Below are positions 14,706-24,583 of a DNA stretch of 35,785 bases, piece after piece; positions within the stretch are counted from its first letter, which is position 1, and each line of letters begins with the position of its first letter. This DNA is from Actinomadura sp. 6K520. GTDB taxonomy: Bacteria > Actinomycetota > Actinomycetes > Streptosporangiales > Streptosporangiaceae. Made by a program: the position numbers and the translations under genes. The notes under the pieces are model-generated. The model had not been told where the DNA came from and ran no database searches. It worked only from the letters and a program-made list of their open reading frames with translations. The DNA is taken from NCBI RefSeq assembly GCF_004349245.1, contig NZ_SMLC01000069.1:1-35785 (forward strand), given 5' to 3'.

Positions 14706-15626
14706 TCACCGGGCCAGGGCGTTGAGGAGCCGGTTGACGGGACCGCCGAGGTTCCAGCGGTCGGCCAGCCCGACGAGCGCCTCGGGGTCGCGCGCCCCCG
14801 CGGGAAGCCGGTCGTCCAGCGCCGCCAGTTCCGGCGCGTCGATGTCGGTGACCACCCGCACCACCGTCTCGGCGGCGGCCAGGTAGTCGCGCGCGGCCTC
14901 CATCCGGCGCCGCGCGCCCGCCGGGAACCCCTCGGCGGTGCCGGAGTCGAGCGCGGCGAGAATCCCCTCGATCGACCCGAACCGGGTGACCAGCGCGGCG
15001 GCGGTCTTGTCGCCGACGCCCGGGACGCCGGGCAGCCCGTCGCTCGGGTCGCCGCGCAGCGTCGCGTAGTCGCCGTAGCCGCGGCCGGGGATGCCGTACT
15101 TGGCCGCGACCTCCTGCTCGCCCATGACCTGGAGGTTCCGGATGCCGCGCGCCGTGTACAGGACGAGGACCGGGCCGCGGTCGTCCACCAGCTGGAACAG
15201 GTCGCGGTCCCCGGTCACGATGTCGACCGGCCCGTCCGCCGCACCCCGGGTCGCCAGGGTCCCGATGACGTCGTCGGCCTCGTACCCCGGGACGCCCGCG
15301 CGGGCCAGCCCGAACGCGTCCAGCACCGCGTCGATGACCGGCAGCTGCGCCTCCAGCGCGTCCGGGGTCTGGTCGCCGCCGTCGCCGGCGACCCGGTGCG
15401 CCTTGTAGGACGGCAGCGCGGCCACCCGGAACTCGGGCCGCCAGTCGGCGTCCATGCAGCACACGAGCCGCTCCGGCGACCGGTCCTGCACCAGCCGCGC
15501 GATCATGTCGATGAGCCCGCGCACCGCGTTCACCGGCGTCCCGTCGGGCGCGGTCACCGACTCGGGCACCCCGAAGAAGGCGCGGAAGTACAGCGACGGC
15601 GTGTCCAGCAGCATCAACCCGCTCAT
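14706..15626 (-). CDS. 5'-3' exonuclease (PolA N-terminal / FEN-like)
   Basis: A 306-aa nuclease resembling the N-terminal domain of DNA polymerase I but without the polymerase part. The metal-binding acidic residues are in place: Asp8 (LLDTP), Asp59 (CMDAD), YEADD (115-119), TGDRD (138-142) and GDPSD (192-196). The helix-hairpin-helix GVPGVGDKTAAALVTRFG (200-217) contacts DNA. Stand-alone proteins of this kind remove 5' flaps or RNA primers. The ATG at 15626 has only a weak ribosome site; an ATG four codons later is possible. It is divergent from the M24 peptidase gene, with 93 bp between them, and followed by crp at 272 bp. Confidence 0.93.
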   Translation of the reverse strand: MSGLMLLDTPSLYFRAFFGVPESVTAPDGTPVNAVRGLIDMIARLVQDRSPERLVCCMDADWRPEFRVAALPSYKAHRVAGDGGDQTPDALEAQLPVIDAVLDAFGLARAGVPGYEADDVIGTLATRGAADGPVDIVTGDRDLFQLVDDRGPVLVLYTARGIRNLQVMGEQEVAAKYGIPGRGYGDYATLRGDPSDGLPGVPGVGDKTAAALVTRFGSIEGILAALDSGTAEGFPAGARRRMEAARDYLAAAETVVRVVTDIDAPELAALDDRLPAGARDPEALVGLADRWNLGGPVNRLLNALAR

Positions 15627-15719
15627 GCGAGGACATGCTGCCACGCCGGTACGACGTCGGCGCGGGGGCGCGCCTCTGGGATCCTGGTACCGGAGAAGAT
15701 CGCGAGATTGGAGACGGGT

Positions 15720-16829
15720 GTGACAACGGAGTTGTATCCGCGTGAGCGTCCCGGCCTGGTGCGCGACGCGGCGGCCGGGGCCGGTCTCGGCGCGGTGCTG
15801 CTGACCCCCGGCCCCGACCTGCGGTACGTCACCGGGTACGACGCCAAGGAGCTGGAGCGGCTCACCTGCCTGGTGATCCCGGCCGGCGGCGAGGCGTTCC
15901 TGGTCGTGCCCCGGCTGGAGCTGCCCGCGGCGCAGGAGTCCCCGGCCGGCGCCCTCGGCCTTGAGCTGGTGCCCTGGGACGAGACCGACGACCCGTACGA
16001 GCTCATCGCCCGCCGGCTGCCCCGCGGCGTGCGGACGGTGGGCGTGGGCGACCGGATGTGGGCGGTCATGGCGCTGCGGTTCCGCGCCGCGATGCCGGAC
16101 GCCGAGCAGGTCGCGGCCGGGGGAGTGCTCCGCGGGCTGCGGATGCGCAAGAGCGCCGCCGAGGTCGCGGCGCTGCGCGAGGCGGGCGCGGCGATCGACC
16201 GCGTGCACCGCCGCGTCCCGGACATCCTCAAGGCCGGCCGCACCGAGCGCGAGGTCGCCCGCGACGTCGCCGAGGCGATCCTCGCCGAGGGCCACACGCG
16301 CGTCGACTTCGTGATCGTGGGGGCCGGGCCGAACGGCGCCAGCCCGCACGCCGAGCCGTCGGACCGGGTCATCCGGCCGGGCGAGCCGGTGGTGGTCGAC
16401 ATCGGCGGGACGATGCCGAGCGGGTACTGCTCGGACTCCACCCGCAACTACTGCGTCGGCGAGCCGCCCGCCCAGTACCGCGCGTACTACGCGGTGCTGG
16501 AGGAGGCGCAGCGGGCCTCCAGCGCGGCCGTCCGGCCCGGGGCGACGCCCGAGGCGGTGGACGCCGCCGCCCGCGACCTCATCGCGGCGGCGGGGTACGG
16601 CGAGCACTTCTTCCACCGCACCGGGCACGGCATCGGGCTGGAGTCGCACGAGGACCCCTACATCGTGGCCGGCAACCGCGAGCCGCTGGAGCCGGGCATG
16701 GCGTTCTCGATCGAGCCGGGCATCTACCCCGGCCCGCACGGCGCCCGCATCGAGGACATCGTCGTGTGCACCGAGGACGGCCACGAGTCGGTGAACCACA
16801 CCGAGCGCGGCCTGGTGATCGTGGGCTGA
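15720..16829 (+). CDS. M24 family metallopeptidase (Xaa-Pro aminopeptidase-like)
   Basis: A 369-aa creatinase/prolidase-fold protein. The N-terminal creatinase_N domain (1-140) is followed by the pita-bread catalytic domain with all five dinuclear metal ligands visible: Asp227 (VVDIGG), Asp239 (CSDSTR), His303 (RTGHGIG), Glu332 (SIEPGIY) and Glu345 (ARIEDIV). His210 in ASPH matches the substrate-side His of prolidases. It should remove N-terminal residues before proline, or split Xaa-Pro dipeptides, in the cytoplasm. The GTG at 15720 has GGAGA six bases ahead. The gene ends before a strong terminator hairpin (16856-16888), so it is a single transcription unit. Confidence 0.93.
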   Translation: MTTELYPRERPGLVRDAAAGAGLGAVLLTPGPDLRYVTGYDAKELERLTCLVIPAGGEAFLVVPRLELPAAQESPAGALGLELVPWDETDDPYELIARRLPRGVRTVGVGDRMWAVMALRFRAAMPDAEQVAAGGVLRGLRMRKSAAEVAALREAGAAIDRVHRRVPDILKAGRTEREVARDVAEAILAEGHTRVDFVIVGAGPNGASPHAEPSDRVIRPGEPVVVDIGGTMPSGYCSDSTRNYCVGEPPAQYRAYYAVLEEAQRASSAAVRPGATPEAVDAAARDLIAAAGYGEHFFHRTGHGIGLESHEDPYIVAGNREPLEPGMAFSIEPGIYPGPHGARIEDIVVCTEDGHESVNHTERGLVIVG

Positions 16830-16855
16830 GCGCGGTTTCCGGCCGCCCGGGCACC

Positions 16856-16888
16856 GGGGGCGCGGACGGGTTTTCCGTCCGCGCCCCC
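16856..16888 (+). terminator. Hairpin terminator after the M24 peptidase
   Basis: GGGGGCGCGGACGG (16856-16869) pairs perfectly with 16875-16888 around the loop GTTTT. It starts 26 bases after the stop. The rest of the 271-base gap up to 17101 carries the sugar-operon promoter region; a palindrome GCATCAAATGC (16942-16952) is the only operator-like sequence, and the LacI-type palindrome of 23353 is not present here. Confidence 0.88.
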
Positions 16889-17100
16889 GCGCTGTTTCGG
16901 ACGACATCTATCCGCGGAAGAACGGGTCGGTAACGATCTTTGCATCAAATGCGTCAGCGGGCTCCGCGCGTATTGCGGCGCGGGCCGTCCGGCATGTACC
17001 ACCTTCTTTGATACGCGGGGGTAAGTCGCGTTCCTGCCGTGCGGCGGGCCCGTTCCCGCCGCGCCGGACGAGTCCGTGCCGTAAACGAAGAGGAGACGCC

Positions 17101-18333
17101 GTGGCAGAGGTCGATCTGACCAGCGTCGGGAAGGTCTATCCCGACGGCACGCGGGCCGTGACCGACCTGAACCTCCACATCGCCGACGGGGAGTTCCTCG
17201 TCCTGGTGGGTCCGTCGGGATGCGGCAAGACGACCGCGCTGCGGATGGTCGCCGGGCTGGAGGACATCTCCGAGGGCGAGATCGCCATCGGCAGCCGCGT
17301 CGTCAACCGGGTGCCCGCCCGCGACCGCGACGTCGCGATGGTGTTCCAGAGCTACGCCCTCTACCCGCACCTGTCGGTCCGCGACAACATCGGGTTCGGG
17401 CTGTCGCTGCGCAAGCTGCCGAAGGCCGAGATCAGGGAGCGGGTCGACCGCGCCGCGGCGACCCTCGGCCTCACCGAGCACCTGTCCCGCAAGCCCCGCA
17501 ACCTGTCGGGCGGGCAGCGGCAGCGGGTCGCGATGGGCCGCGCGATCGTCCGCGAGCCGCAGGCGTTCCTGATGGACGAGCCGCTGTCCAACCTGGACGC
17601 CAAGCTCCGCGTCCAGATGCGCGCCGAGATCGCCCGGATCCAGCGCGACCTCGGCGTCACCACTGTCTACGTCACCCACGACCAGACCGAGGCGATGACG
17701 CTCGGCGACCGGGTCGCGGTGATGAAGAAGGGCGAGCTGCAGCAGGTCGCGCCGCCGCAGGAGCTCTACGACCGGCCGGTGAACCTGTTCGTCGCCGGCT
17801 TCATCGGCTCACCCGCCATGAACCTGCTTCAGGGCACGCTGTCGGAGGACGCGGAGAACCCGCGCCTGACGATCGGCGACACGACCCTGACGCTTCCGGC
17901 CCGCGTGCTGACCGAGCGCCCGGCCCTGGCGTCCCACCTCGGGCGCGACGTCGCCGTCGGCATCCGCCCCGAGGACATGGAGGACTCCGAGCTCGTGGAG
18001 GCCCCCGAGGGCTCCACCCTGACCTCCACCGTCGATCTGGTGGAGGCGATGGGCTCGGACGTGCTCGTCCATTTCGCGATCGAGGCGTCCCCGGTCGTCA
18101 CCGAGGACACCAGGGAGCTCGCCCGCGACGCGGGCACGGACGTGCTGGGGGAACTGGAGAGCCCGCACACGGACCTGGTCGCGCGGTTCAGCCCGCGCAC
18201 CCGCGTGAAGGTCGGCGACCCGGTGACGATCCGCGTCGACACCGGCCGCCTGCACTTCTTCGATATCGAGTCCGGCGCGTCGATCTGGGGAGCAGACGAC
18301 GCCGCCGGTGCGCCCAGGGAGGATGAAGGATGA
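17101..18333 (+). CDS. ugpC: Sugar ABC transporter ATPase (UgpC/MsmK type), copy 1
   Basis: A 410-aa ATPase of carbohydrate importers: Walker A GPSGCGKTT (37-45), Q-loop FQSYALYPH (82-90), LSGGQ (135-139), Walker B FLMDE (156-160), H-loop THD, then a C-terminal TOBE/regulatory beta-domain (about 235-395). The GTG has AGAGGAGA ahead. It is the first gene of a four-gene operon: its last codons overlap the binding-protein ATG (ATGA), and permeases follow. Unlike typical MsmK, the C-terminal domain carries an acidic insertion (about 330-365, ASPVVTEDTRELARDAG). The protein should power import of a di- or oligosaccharide; the exact sugar is not shown. The symbol is the family label, not proof of glycerol-3-phosphate transport. 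Confidence 0.93.
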   Translation: MAEVDLTSVGKVYPDGTRAVTDLNLHIADGEFLVLVGPSGCGKTTALRMVAGLEDISEGEIAIGSRVVNRVPARDRDVAMVFQSYALYPHLSVRDNIGFGLSLRKLPKAEIRERVDRAAATLGLTEHLSRKPRNLSGGQRQRVAMGRAIVREPQAFLMDEPLSNLDAKLRVQMRAEIARIQRDLGVTTVYVTHDQTEAMTLGDRVAVMKKGELQQVAPPQELYDRPVNLFVAGFIGSPAMNLLQGTLSEDAENPRLTIGDTTLTLPARVLTERPALASHLGRDVAVGIRPEDMEDSELVEAPEGSTLTSTVDLVEAMGSDVLVHFAIEASPVVTEDTRELARDAGTDVLGELESPHTDLVARFSPRTRVKVGDPVTIRVDTGRLHFFDIESGASIWGADDAAGAPREDEG

Positions 18334-19652
18334 GGGTCACCAGACGTGCAGTGGGGGCCGCCGTAGCGGCGGGCCTGCTCCTGTCATCGGCCGCCGCGTG
18401 CGGCGGCGACGACGGCGGCGACGACGGGTCGACGCCCGCCGGCGGCGGGGAGCTGAAGGGCACCACGATCGAGGTCGCGGCCAAGTGGACCGGCCCCGAG
18501 GAGGAGAACTTCCGCAAGGTCCTGGACGCGTTCCAGAAGAAGACCGGCGCCACCGTCAACTACGCCTCCACCGGTGAGAACACCGACGCGTTCCTCGGCC
18601 CGCGCCTGGAGGCCGGCAACCCGCCGGACGTGGCGATCCTGCCGCAGCCGGGCCTGATGAAGCAGTACGCCGAGAAGGGCTCGCTCAAGCCGCTGAGCCC
18701 GGACGTGGTGTCGGAGGTCGACAAGAACTTCTCGCCGTATTGGAAGGAGCTCGGCTCCTCCGGCGACAAGACCTACGGCGTGATGATCAAGGCCGCGTAC
18801 AAGTCGATCCTGTGGTACCGCCCGCAGGCGTTCTCGGACGCCGGCGTCCAGCCCCCGGCGACCTGGCAGGAGCTGATCACCGCGGCCGGCACCCTGCAGG
18901 AGGCCGGCACCACGCCGTTCACGCTGGCCGCCGGGCCGGACGACTCCTGGACGCTGACCGACTGGTTCGAGAACGTCTACCTGTCGCAGGCCGGCCCGGA
19001 GAACTACGACAAGCTGGCCGAGCACGAGATCAAGTGGACCGACCCGACGGTCGGCAAGGCGCTGGAGACGCTCGCGCAGATCTGGGGCAAGCCCGACTTC
19101 CTCAACGGCGGCGTCTCGACCGCGACCAAGACCAAGTTCGACGAGTCGGTCACCCAGGCGTTCGGGCAGGAGAAGGCCGCCATGGTCTACGGCGGCGACT
19201 TCGCCGCCGCCAACATCGCCACCACCGACGCCAAGGTCGGCACGGACGCCAAGGTGTTCGCCTTCCCCAAGGCCGGCGACACCGCCCCGGCGATCCTCGG
19301 CGGCGACGTCGCCGTCGCGCTGAAGGACGGCGAGGGCGCCCAGGAGCTGATGAAGTTCCTCGCCTCCCCCGAGGCGGGCAAGGTCTGGGCCGGGCTCGGC
19401 GGCTACCTGACGCCGAACAAGAACGTCCCGCCGGACGCCTACTCCGACCCGGTCGCCAAGGAGCTGATCGGGCAGCTGCAGCAGGCCGGCGACGCCGCCC
19501 GCTACGACATGTCCGACCTGACGCCCGCCGCCTTCGGCGCGACCCCCGGCGACGGCATGTGGGAGGCGCTGCGCACCTTCGTGCAGAAGCCCGATGACGT
19601 CAAGGGCACCCAGAAGAAACTGGAGGCCGAGGCCGCCGAGGCTTACAAGTAG
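18330..19652 (+). CDS. Extracellular sugar-binding lipoprotein (ABC importer, family 1)
   Basis: A 440-aa substrate-binding protein. The signal peptide ends in the lipobox SAAAC (Cys24), followed by an acidic Gly/Asp linker. The two-lobed family 1 solute-binding fold shows GPEEENFRKVLDAFQKKTGATV near the start, SLKPLSPDVV in the first lobe, AAYKSILWYRPQAF, the aromatic-rich PDDSWTLTDWFENVY region that often contacts sugar, and MVYGGDFAAANI. It would be anchored outside the membrane by a diacylglycerol Cys. The ATG overlaps the ATPase stop by four bases. Carbohydrate is the likely ligand by family; the precise sugar cannot be read from sequence. Confidence 0.93.
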   Translation: MRVTRRAVGAAVAAGLLLSSAAACGGDDGGDDGSTPAGGGELKGTTIEVAAKWTGPEEENFRKVLDAFQKKTGATVNYASTGENTDAFLGPRLEAGNPPDVAILPQPGLMKQYAEKGSLKPLSPDVVSEVDKNFSPYWKELGSSGDKTYGVMIKAAYKSILWYRPQAFSDAGVQPPATWQELITAAGTLQEAGTTPFTLAAGPDDSWTLTDWFENVYLSQAGPENYDKLAEHEIKWTDPTVGKALETLAQIWGKPDFLNGGVSTATKTKFDESVTQAFGQEKAAMVYGGDFAAANIATTDAKVGTDAKVFAFPKAGDTAPAILGGDVAVALKDGEGAQELMKFLASPEAGKVWAGLGGYLTPNKNVPPDAYSDPVAKELIGQLQQAGDAARYDMSDLTPAAFGATPGDGMWEALRTFVQKPDDVKGTQKKLEAEAAEAYK

Positions 19653-19671
19653 GGACTAGTAGGGAACCTGG

Positions 19672-21060
19672 ATGAAGGCTCCGAAAGACGGGGTGCCGCC
19701 GGCCGCCACGGCCGGCGGCGCCGCCGCCGTCGCCGAACCCGCCCCCGACCCGCCCCGCAAGCGCCGGGCACGCGAGCGGCTGACCCCGCCGTCGTGGCTG
19801 GCCCTGCTGTTCCTGCTGCCGGCGCTGGCGCTGCTCGGGTTCCTCGTGGTGTACCCGATCGTCTATTCGGTGATCCGCAGCCTCTTCGACGCCTCCGGCG
19901 ACGCCTTCGCCGGCGTGGACAACTACACCGGGGTCTTCCAGGGGCGCGAGAACCTCATCGCGGTGCGCAACACCGCCGTCTGGGTCGTGGTGGCCCCGAG
20001 CGTGGTCACCATCGTCGGCCTGTTCTTCGCCGTCCTCACCGAGCGGATCCGGTGGGCGACGGCGTTCAAGCTCGTGGTGTTCATGCCGATGGCGATCTCG
20101 TTCCTGGCATCCGGCGTGATCTTCCGGCTGGTGTACCAGCAGGACCCCGACAAGGGCGTGGCGAACGCCGCGATGGTCGCGATCCACGACACGTTCGCGC
20201 AGGACGTCGGGTACCCGGGCGCCGGCCCCCGCGGCGGCGGCGACCAGCCGCTGCGCGAGGAGGCCGGCGGGGTGGCCACGACCGGCACCCACTCGGGCGG
20301 GCAGACCGTGCTCATGCCGCTGGTGAAGGTCAAGCCGGAGTACGTGCCGCAGGACGCCGAGCCGGCCGCGCAGCCGCCGCCCGCGCGGGCCGGGCAGGTG
20401 ACCGGGACGGTCTGGTTCGACTTCACCCGGGGCGGCGGCGGTGAGCCGAACGTCCCCAACGCGGGCGAGACCGGGCTGCCCGGCGTCACGGTCGAGGCGC
20501 TGCGCGGCGGCGAGGTGGTCGCGACCGTCACCACGAACGCCGACGGTACGTTCACGATGGCGGACGTGCCCGACGGGGCGTACACGATCCGGCTGCCCGC
20601 CGACAACTTCAGCACCCCCTACCGGGGCGCGGAGTGGCTCGGCAGCACGCTCATCACCCCCGCGATCATCGGGTCGTACCTGTGGGTGTGGTCCGGCTTC
20701 GCGATGGTCCTGATCGCCGCCGGGCTCGCCGCGATCCCCCGCGACGCGCTCGAGGCGGCGCGGGTGGACGGGGCCACCGAATGGCAGGTGTTCCGGCGGG
20801 TGACGATCCCGCTGCTCGCGCCGGTCCTCATGGTGGTGGCGGTCACCCTTACCATCAACGTGCTGAAGGTGTTCGACCTGGTGTACATCATCGGCGGCGG
20901 CGATCCGAACGCCAGCGTGCTCGCGCTGGAGATGTGGACCGAGGCGTTCGGCGGCGGGAACGACCAGGGGGCCGGCAGCGCCATCGCCGTGCTGCTGTTC
21001 GTGCTCGTCGCGCCCGCCATGCTGTTCAACATCCGGCGAATGCGGCAGGAGCGCAAATGA
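19672..21060 (+). CDS. MalF-type sugar permease with an inserted extracytoplasmic Ig-like domain
   Basis: A 462-aa binding-protein-dependent permease, about 150 aa longer than usual. Membrane helices lie at about 43-63, 101-121 and 133-153. Then comes an inserted hydrophilic stretch (165-325), then helices at about 330-352, 384-405 and 435-455. The EAA loop EAARVDGATEWQVFRRVTIPLL (361-382) that docks on the ATPase is intact. Within the insert, residues 242-312 (GTVWFDF, GVTVEALRGG, TTNADGTFTMADVPDGAYTI) look like an SdrD-B/CarboxypepD_reg type beta-sandwich. E. coli MalF has an Ig-like P2 loop in a comparable place that contacts the binding protein; here a similar role is inference. The frame is unbroken. 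The stop overlaps the next gene (ATGA). Confidence 0.92.
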   Translation: MKAPKDGVPPAATAGGAAAVAEPAPDPPRKRRARERLTPPSWLALLFLLPALALLGFLVVYPIVYSVIRSLFDASGDAFAGVDNYTGVFQGRENLIAVRNTAVWVVVAPSVVTIVGLFFAVLTERIRWATAFKLVVFMPMAISFLASGVIFRLVYQQDPDKGVANAAMVAIHDTFAQDVGYPGAGPRGGGDQPLREEAGGVATTGTHSGGQTVLMPLVKVKPEYVPQDAEPAAQPPPARAGQVTGTVWFDFTRGGGGEPNVPNAGETGLPGVTVEALRGGEVVATVTTNADGTFTMADVPDGAYTIRLPADNFSTPYRGAEWLGSTLITPAIIGSYLWVWSGFAMVLIAAGLAAIPRDALEAARVDGATEWQVFRRVTIPLLAPVLMVVAVTLTINVLKVFDLVYIIGGGDPNASVLALEMWTEAFGGGNDQGAGSAIAVLLFVLVAPAMLFNIRRMRQERK

Positions 21061-22010
21061 GCACCGCGGAGAAGGTCGCCAAGAACCCGGACGGGCCGGG
21101 CGGCGGGACGGCGGCGGACCGGAACGGCGCGGCCGGGTCGCCGCGCCGCGGCGTGGCCGCCCGCGTCGTCGGCAGGATGGGCGGCGGGGCCGCCCAGGCG
21201 GTATTGGTCCTGATCGCGCTGTTCTGGCTGGTGCCGACGTTCGGGCTGCTGGTGGCGTCGCTGCGCTCCAACGAGGACAACGCCGCCAGCGGCTGGTGGA
21301 ACGTGTTCACCGAGCCGACGCAACTGACCCTGGAGTCCTACTCCGCGCTGCTCGACAAGCCCGACTTCGTCGACTCGTTCTGGAACACGATCCTGATCAC
21401 GGTCCCGGCGACGCTGCTGGTCGTGGCGATCGCCTCGCTGGCCGCCTACGCGTTCGCCTGGATGGAGTTCCCCGGCCGGGACTGGCTGTTCCTGCTGGTG
21501 GTGGCGCTGCTGGTGGTGCCGGTCCAGGTCGCGCTGATCCCGGTCGCCAAGCTGTACGGCAACATCCAGTTCGGCGGCTGGCAGATGTTCGGGTCCGTGA
21601 CCGGCGTGGTGCTGTTCCACGTCGCGTTCGGCCTGCCGTTCGCGATCTTCCTGCTGCGCAACTTCTTCGCGGCGATCCCCCGGGACCTGCTGGAGGCCGC
21701 GCGGATGGACGGCGGCTCGGAGTGGACGATCTTCCGGCGGGTGATCTTCCCGCTGGGCGGCCCGGCGATCGCCTCGCTCGGCATCTTCCAGTTCCTGTGG
21801 GTGTGGAACGACCTGCTGGTCGCGCTGGTGTTCGCCGACACCGAGGCGCAGCCGATGACCAAGTGGCTGCAGTCGCAGATGCGGCAGTTCACCGGCAACA
21901 TCGACATCCTGGCGCCGGGCGCGTTCCTGTCGCTGATCGTCCCGCTGGCGGTGTTCTTCGCCTTCCAGCGGTACTTCGTGCAGGGCGTCCTCGCGGGTTC
22001 GGTGAAGTGA
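21057..22010 (+). CDS. MalG-type sugar ABC permease
   Basis: A 317-aa permease with a cytoplasmic N-terminal tail of about 45 residues, six membrane helices, and the EAA loop LLEAARMDGGSEWTIFRRVIFPL in the second-last cytoplasmic loop. The segment NTILITVPATLLVVAIASLAAYAFAW is the usual start of the permease core, and the C-terminus ends RYFVQGVLAGSVK as in MalG/AglG-type proteins. Its ATG overlaps the MalF-type stop by four bases, so the two should form the heterodimeric pore. It is the last gene of the operon, ending at a strong bidirectional terminator. Confidence 0.94.
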   Translation: MSTAEKVAKNPDGPGGGTAADRNGAAGSPRRGVAARVVGRMGGGAAQAVLVLIALFWLVPTFGLLVASLRSNEDNAASGWWNVFTEPTQLTLESYSALLDKPDFVDSFWNTILITVPATLLVVAIASLAAYAFAWMEFPGRDWLFLLVVALLVVPVQVALIPVAKLYGNIQFGGWQMFGSVTGVVLFHVAFGLPFAIFLLRNFFAAIPRDLLEAARMDGGSEWTIFRRVIFPLGGPAIASLGIFQFLWVWNDLLVALVFADTEAQPMTKWLQSQMRQFTGNIDILAPGAFLSLIVPLAVFFAFQRYFVQGVLAGSVK

Positions 22011-22035
22011 CCGCGCCGGTCCGGTGACGTGAGCG

Positions 22036-22078
22036 CGGCGGAGCCCCGCGGCCCGGGGAGGGCCGCGGGGCTCCGCCG
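22036..22078. terminator. Bidirectional hairpin terminator, 18-bp stem
   Basis: Arms 22036-22053 and 22061-22078 pair perfectly around a 7-nt loop (CGGGGAG). It sits between the convergent permease and second ATPase genes, so it can end both transcripts. Confidence 0.9.
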
Positions 22079-22092
22079 TCCGCCGGGCCGGG

Positions 22093-23340
<1,248 letters not shown>

Positions 23341-23352
23341 CCGTACCCCTTC

Positions 23353-23368
23353 ATGGAAACGTTTCCAT
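23353..23368. promoter_or_regulatory. LacI-type operator 1
   Basis: ATGGAAACGTTTCCAT is a perfect 16-bp palindrome of the LacI/CcpA class with the central CG step. It lies 13 bases upstream of the second ATPase's ATG. It has the same core as operator 2; their centres are 64 bp apart. Confidence 0.88.
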
Positions 23369-23415
23369 TAACCCCTGACGAGCAGGGTCTTTATTGCGCT
23401 TTTTGGAGTAAACAT

Positions 23416-23433
23416 CATGGAAACGTTTCCATG
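23416..23433. promoter_or_regulatory. LacI-type operator 2
   Basis: CATGGAAACGTTTCCATG is a perfect 18-bp palindrome containing the same core as operator 1. It lies 54 bases before the LacI start codon, consistent with autoregulation. The two sites flank the short divergent promoter region. Confidence 0.88.
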
Positions 23434-23487
23434 GGAGGGAGTGTCGTGAGAAGATGATCGGAAACGGGCGGAGGGGGCGGTCGATCC

Positions 23488-24510
23488 ATGGCATCGCGCG
23501 GGCCGGCGACCATCAAGGACGTGGCGGCGTCGGCGGGCGTCGGCATCGCCACGGTCTCGCGGGTGTTCTCCGGCACCGGCTCGGTCGGCGCCGCCACCCG
23601 CGAGCGCGTGCTGGCCGCGGCCCGCGAGCTGGACTACCGGCCGAGCGCCCTCGGCCGCGGCCTCAAGCTGCGGCGCAGCGGCGGCATCGGCCTGGTCGTG
23701 CCCGACGTGACCGACCCGTTCTGCGCCGAGCTCATCGCGGGCGTCCTCGCGTGCGCCCGCACCCTCGGCGAGCACGTCATCGTGGACGCCGCGCACGGCG
23801 ACCCGTCCCGCGAGGCCGAGATCGTCGAGCGGCTCGTCGAGCAGCGCGTCGACGGCGTCATCGCGCAGCCCGCCGGGGCCGAGGCCGACTGGCGCGGCGC
23901 CGCCCGGGTGTGCTCCAGCGTCGTCTTCGCCGGCCGCGCCCTGCCGGGGCTGCCGGAGATCCCGGCCGTGCTGGCCGACGACGCCGGCGGCGTGCGGTCC
24001 CTCACCGAGTACCTCGCCGGGCTCGGGCACCGCCGCATCGGGTTCCTCGGTGCGGCCCCCCGCAGCGCGTCGCGCGTGCGGGAGGGCGCGTTCCGCGACA
24101 CCCTCGCCCAGCTCGGCGTGCCCGTTGAGGAGGACCTGGTCGTCGCGGCCCGCCCGGCCGGCGACGCCGCCTACGCGGCCGCCGCCGGGCTGCTGCAGCG
24201 CCGCGACGACGTCACCGCCGTGCTCGCCGCGGGGCACCGGCTCGGCGAGGCCGCGGTGCTGGTGGCCCGCGAGCTGGACCTGCGGGTCCCCGCGGACGTG
24301 TCGATCGCGATGGTCGACGACGTCGCCTGGGCGGAGCTGTGCGACCCGCCGCTCACCGCGGTCGCGCGGCCCGGCCGCGACATCGGCTACCGCGCCTGCG
24401 AGATGCTGCTGCGCGAGCCGGCCCGCCGGGGCAGGGGCGGGCCGGTGCTGCTGCCGACCGAGCTGGTCGTGCGCGGCAGCTGCGGCCCGCTGCGCCCCGC
24501 CCGCCGCTGA
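23488..24510 (+). CDS. LacI family transcriptional regulator
   Basis: A 340-aa repressor. The N-terminal helix-turn-helix is TIKDVAASAGVGIATVSRVFSG (8-29), and the hinge region RPSALGRGLK (51-60) follows the LacI plan. A periplasmic-binding-like sensor (about 65-325) begins GIGLVVPDVTDPFCAELIAG. This domain binds a sugar or sugar phosphate. Two identical-core palindromes between it and the divergent ATPase gene are the obvious binding sites, so it should control that ATPase and itself. Whether it also controls the 17101-22010 import operon is unclear, because that operon's upstream region lacks the palindrome. A short GC hairpin (24516-24532) follows the stop. Confidence 0.94.
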   Translation: MASRGPATIKDVAASAGVGIATVSRVFSGTGSVGAATRERVLAAARELDYRPSALGRGLKLRRSGGIGLVVPDVTDPFCAELIAGVLACARTLGEHVIVDAAHGDPSREAEIVERLVEQRVDGVIAQPAGAEADWRGAARVCSSVVFAGRALPGLPEIPAVLADDAGGVRSLTEYLAGLGHRRIGFLGAAPRSASRVREGAFRDTLAQLGVPVEEDLVVAARPAGDAAYAAAAGLLQRRDDVTAVLAAGHRLGEAAVLVARELDLRVPADVSIAMVDDVAWAELCDPPLTAVARPGRDIGYRACEMLLREPARRGRGGPVLLPTELVVRGSCGPLRPARR

Positions 24511-24515
24511 GCGCA

Positions 24516-24532
24516 CCGCCCCGCGGGGGCGG
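24516..24532 (+). terminator. Short GC hairpin after the LacI gene
   Basis: CCGCCCC and GGGGCGG pair perfectly around a 3-nt loop (GCG), five bases after the LacI stop. It is a modest stem without a U-tract. Confidence 0.55.
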
Positions 24533-24571
24533 CACCGGGCGAATCGGTCCCCGGCACGGGCCCGGGCACGC

Positions 24572-24583
24572 TAGATTTCCCGC
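24572..24583 (+). promoter_or_regulatory. Probable -10 of a leaderless promoter for the Lrp gene
   Basis: TAGATT (24572-24577) is six bases before the GTG at 24584, and no ribosome site exists. Transcription would start at the GTG. The -35 is not clear. Confidence 0.5.

Noticed and set aside
23353..23368. LacI operator controlling the 17101-22010 operon
   Set aside because: The palindrome is beyond the operon's 3' end and is absent from its upstream region (16890-17100).
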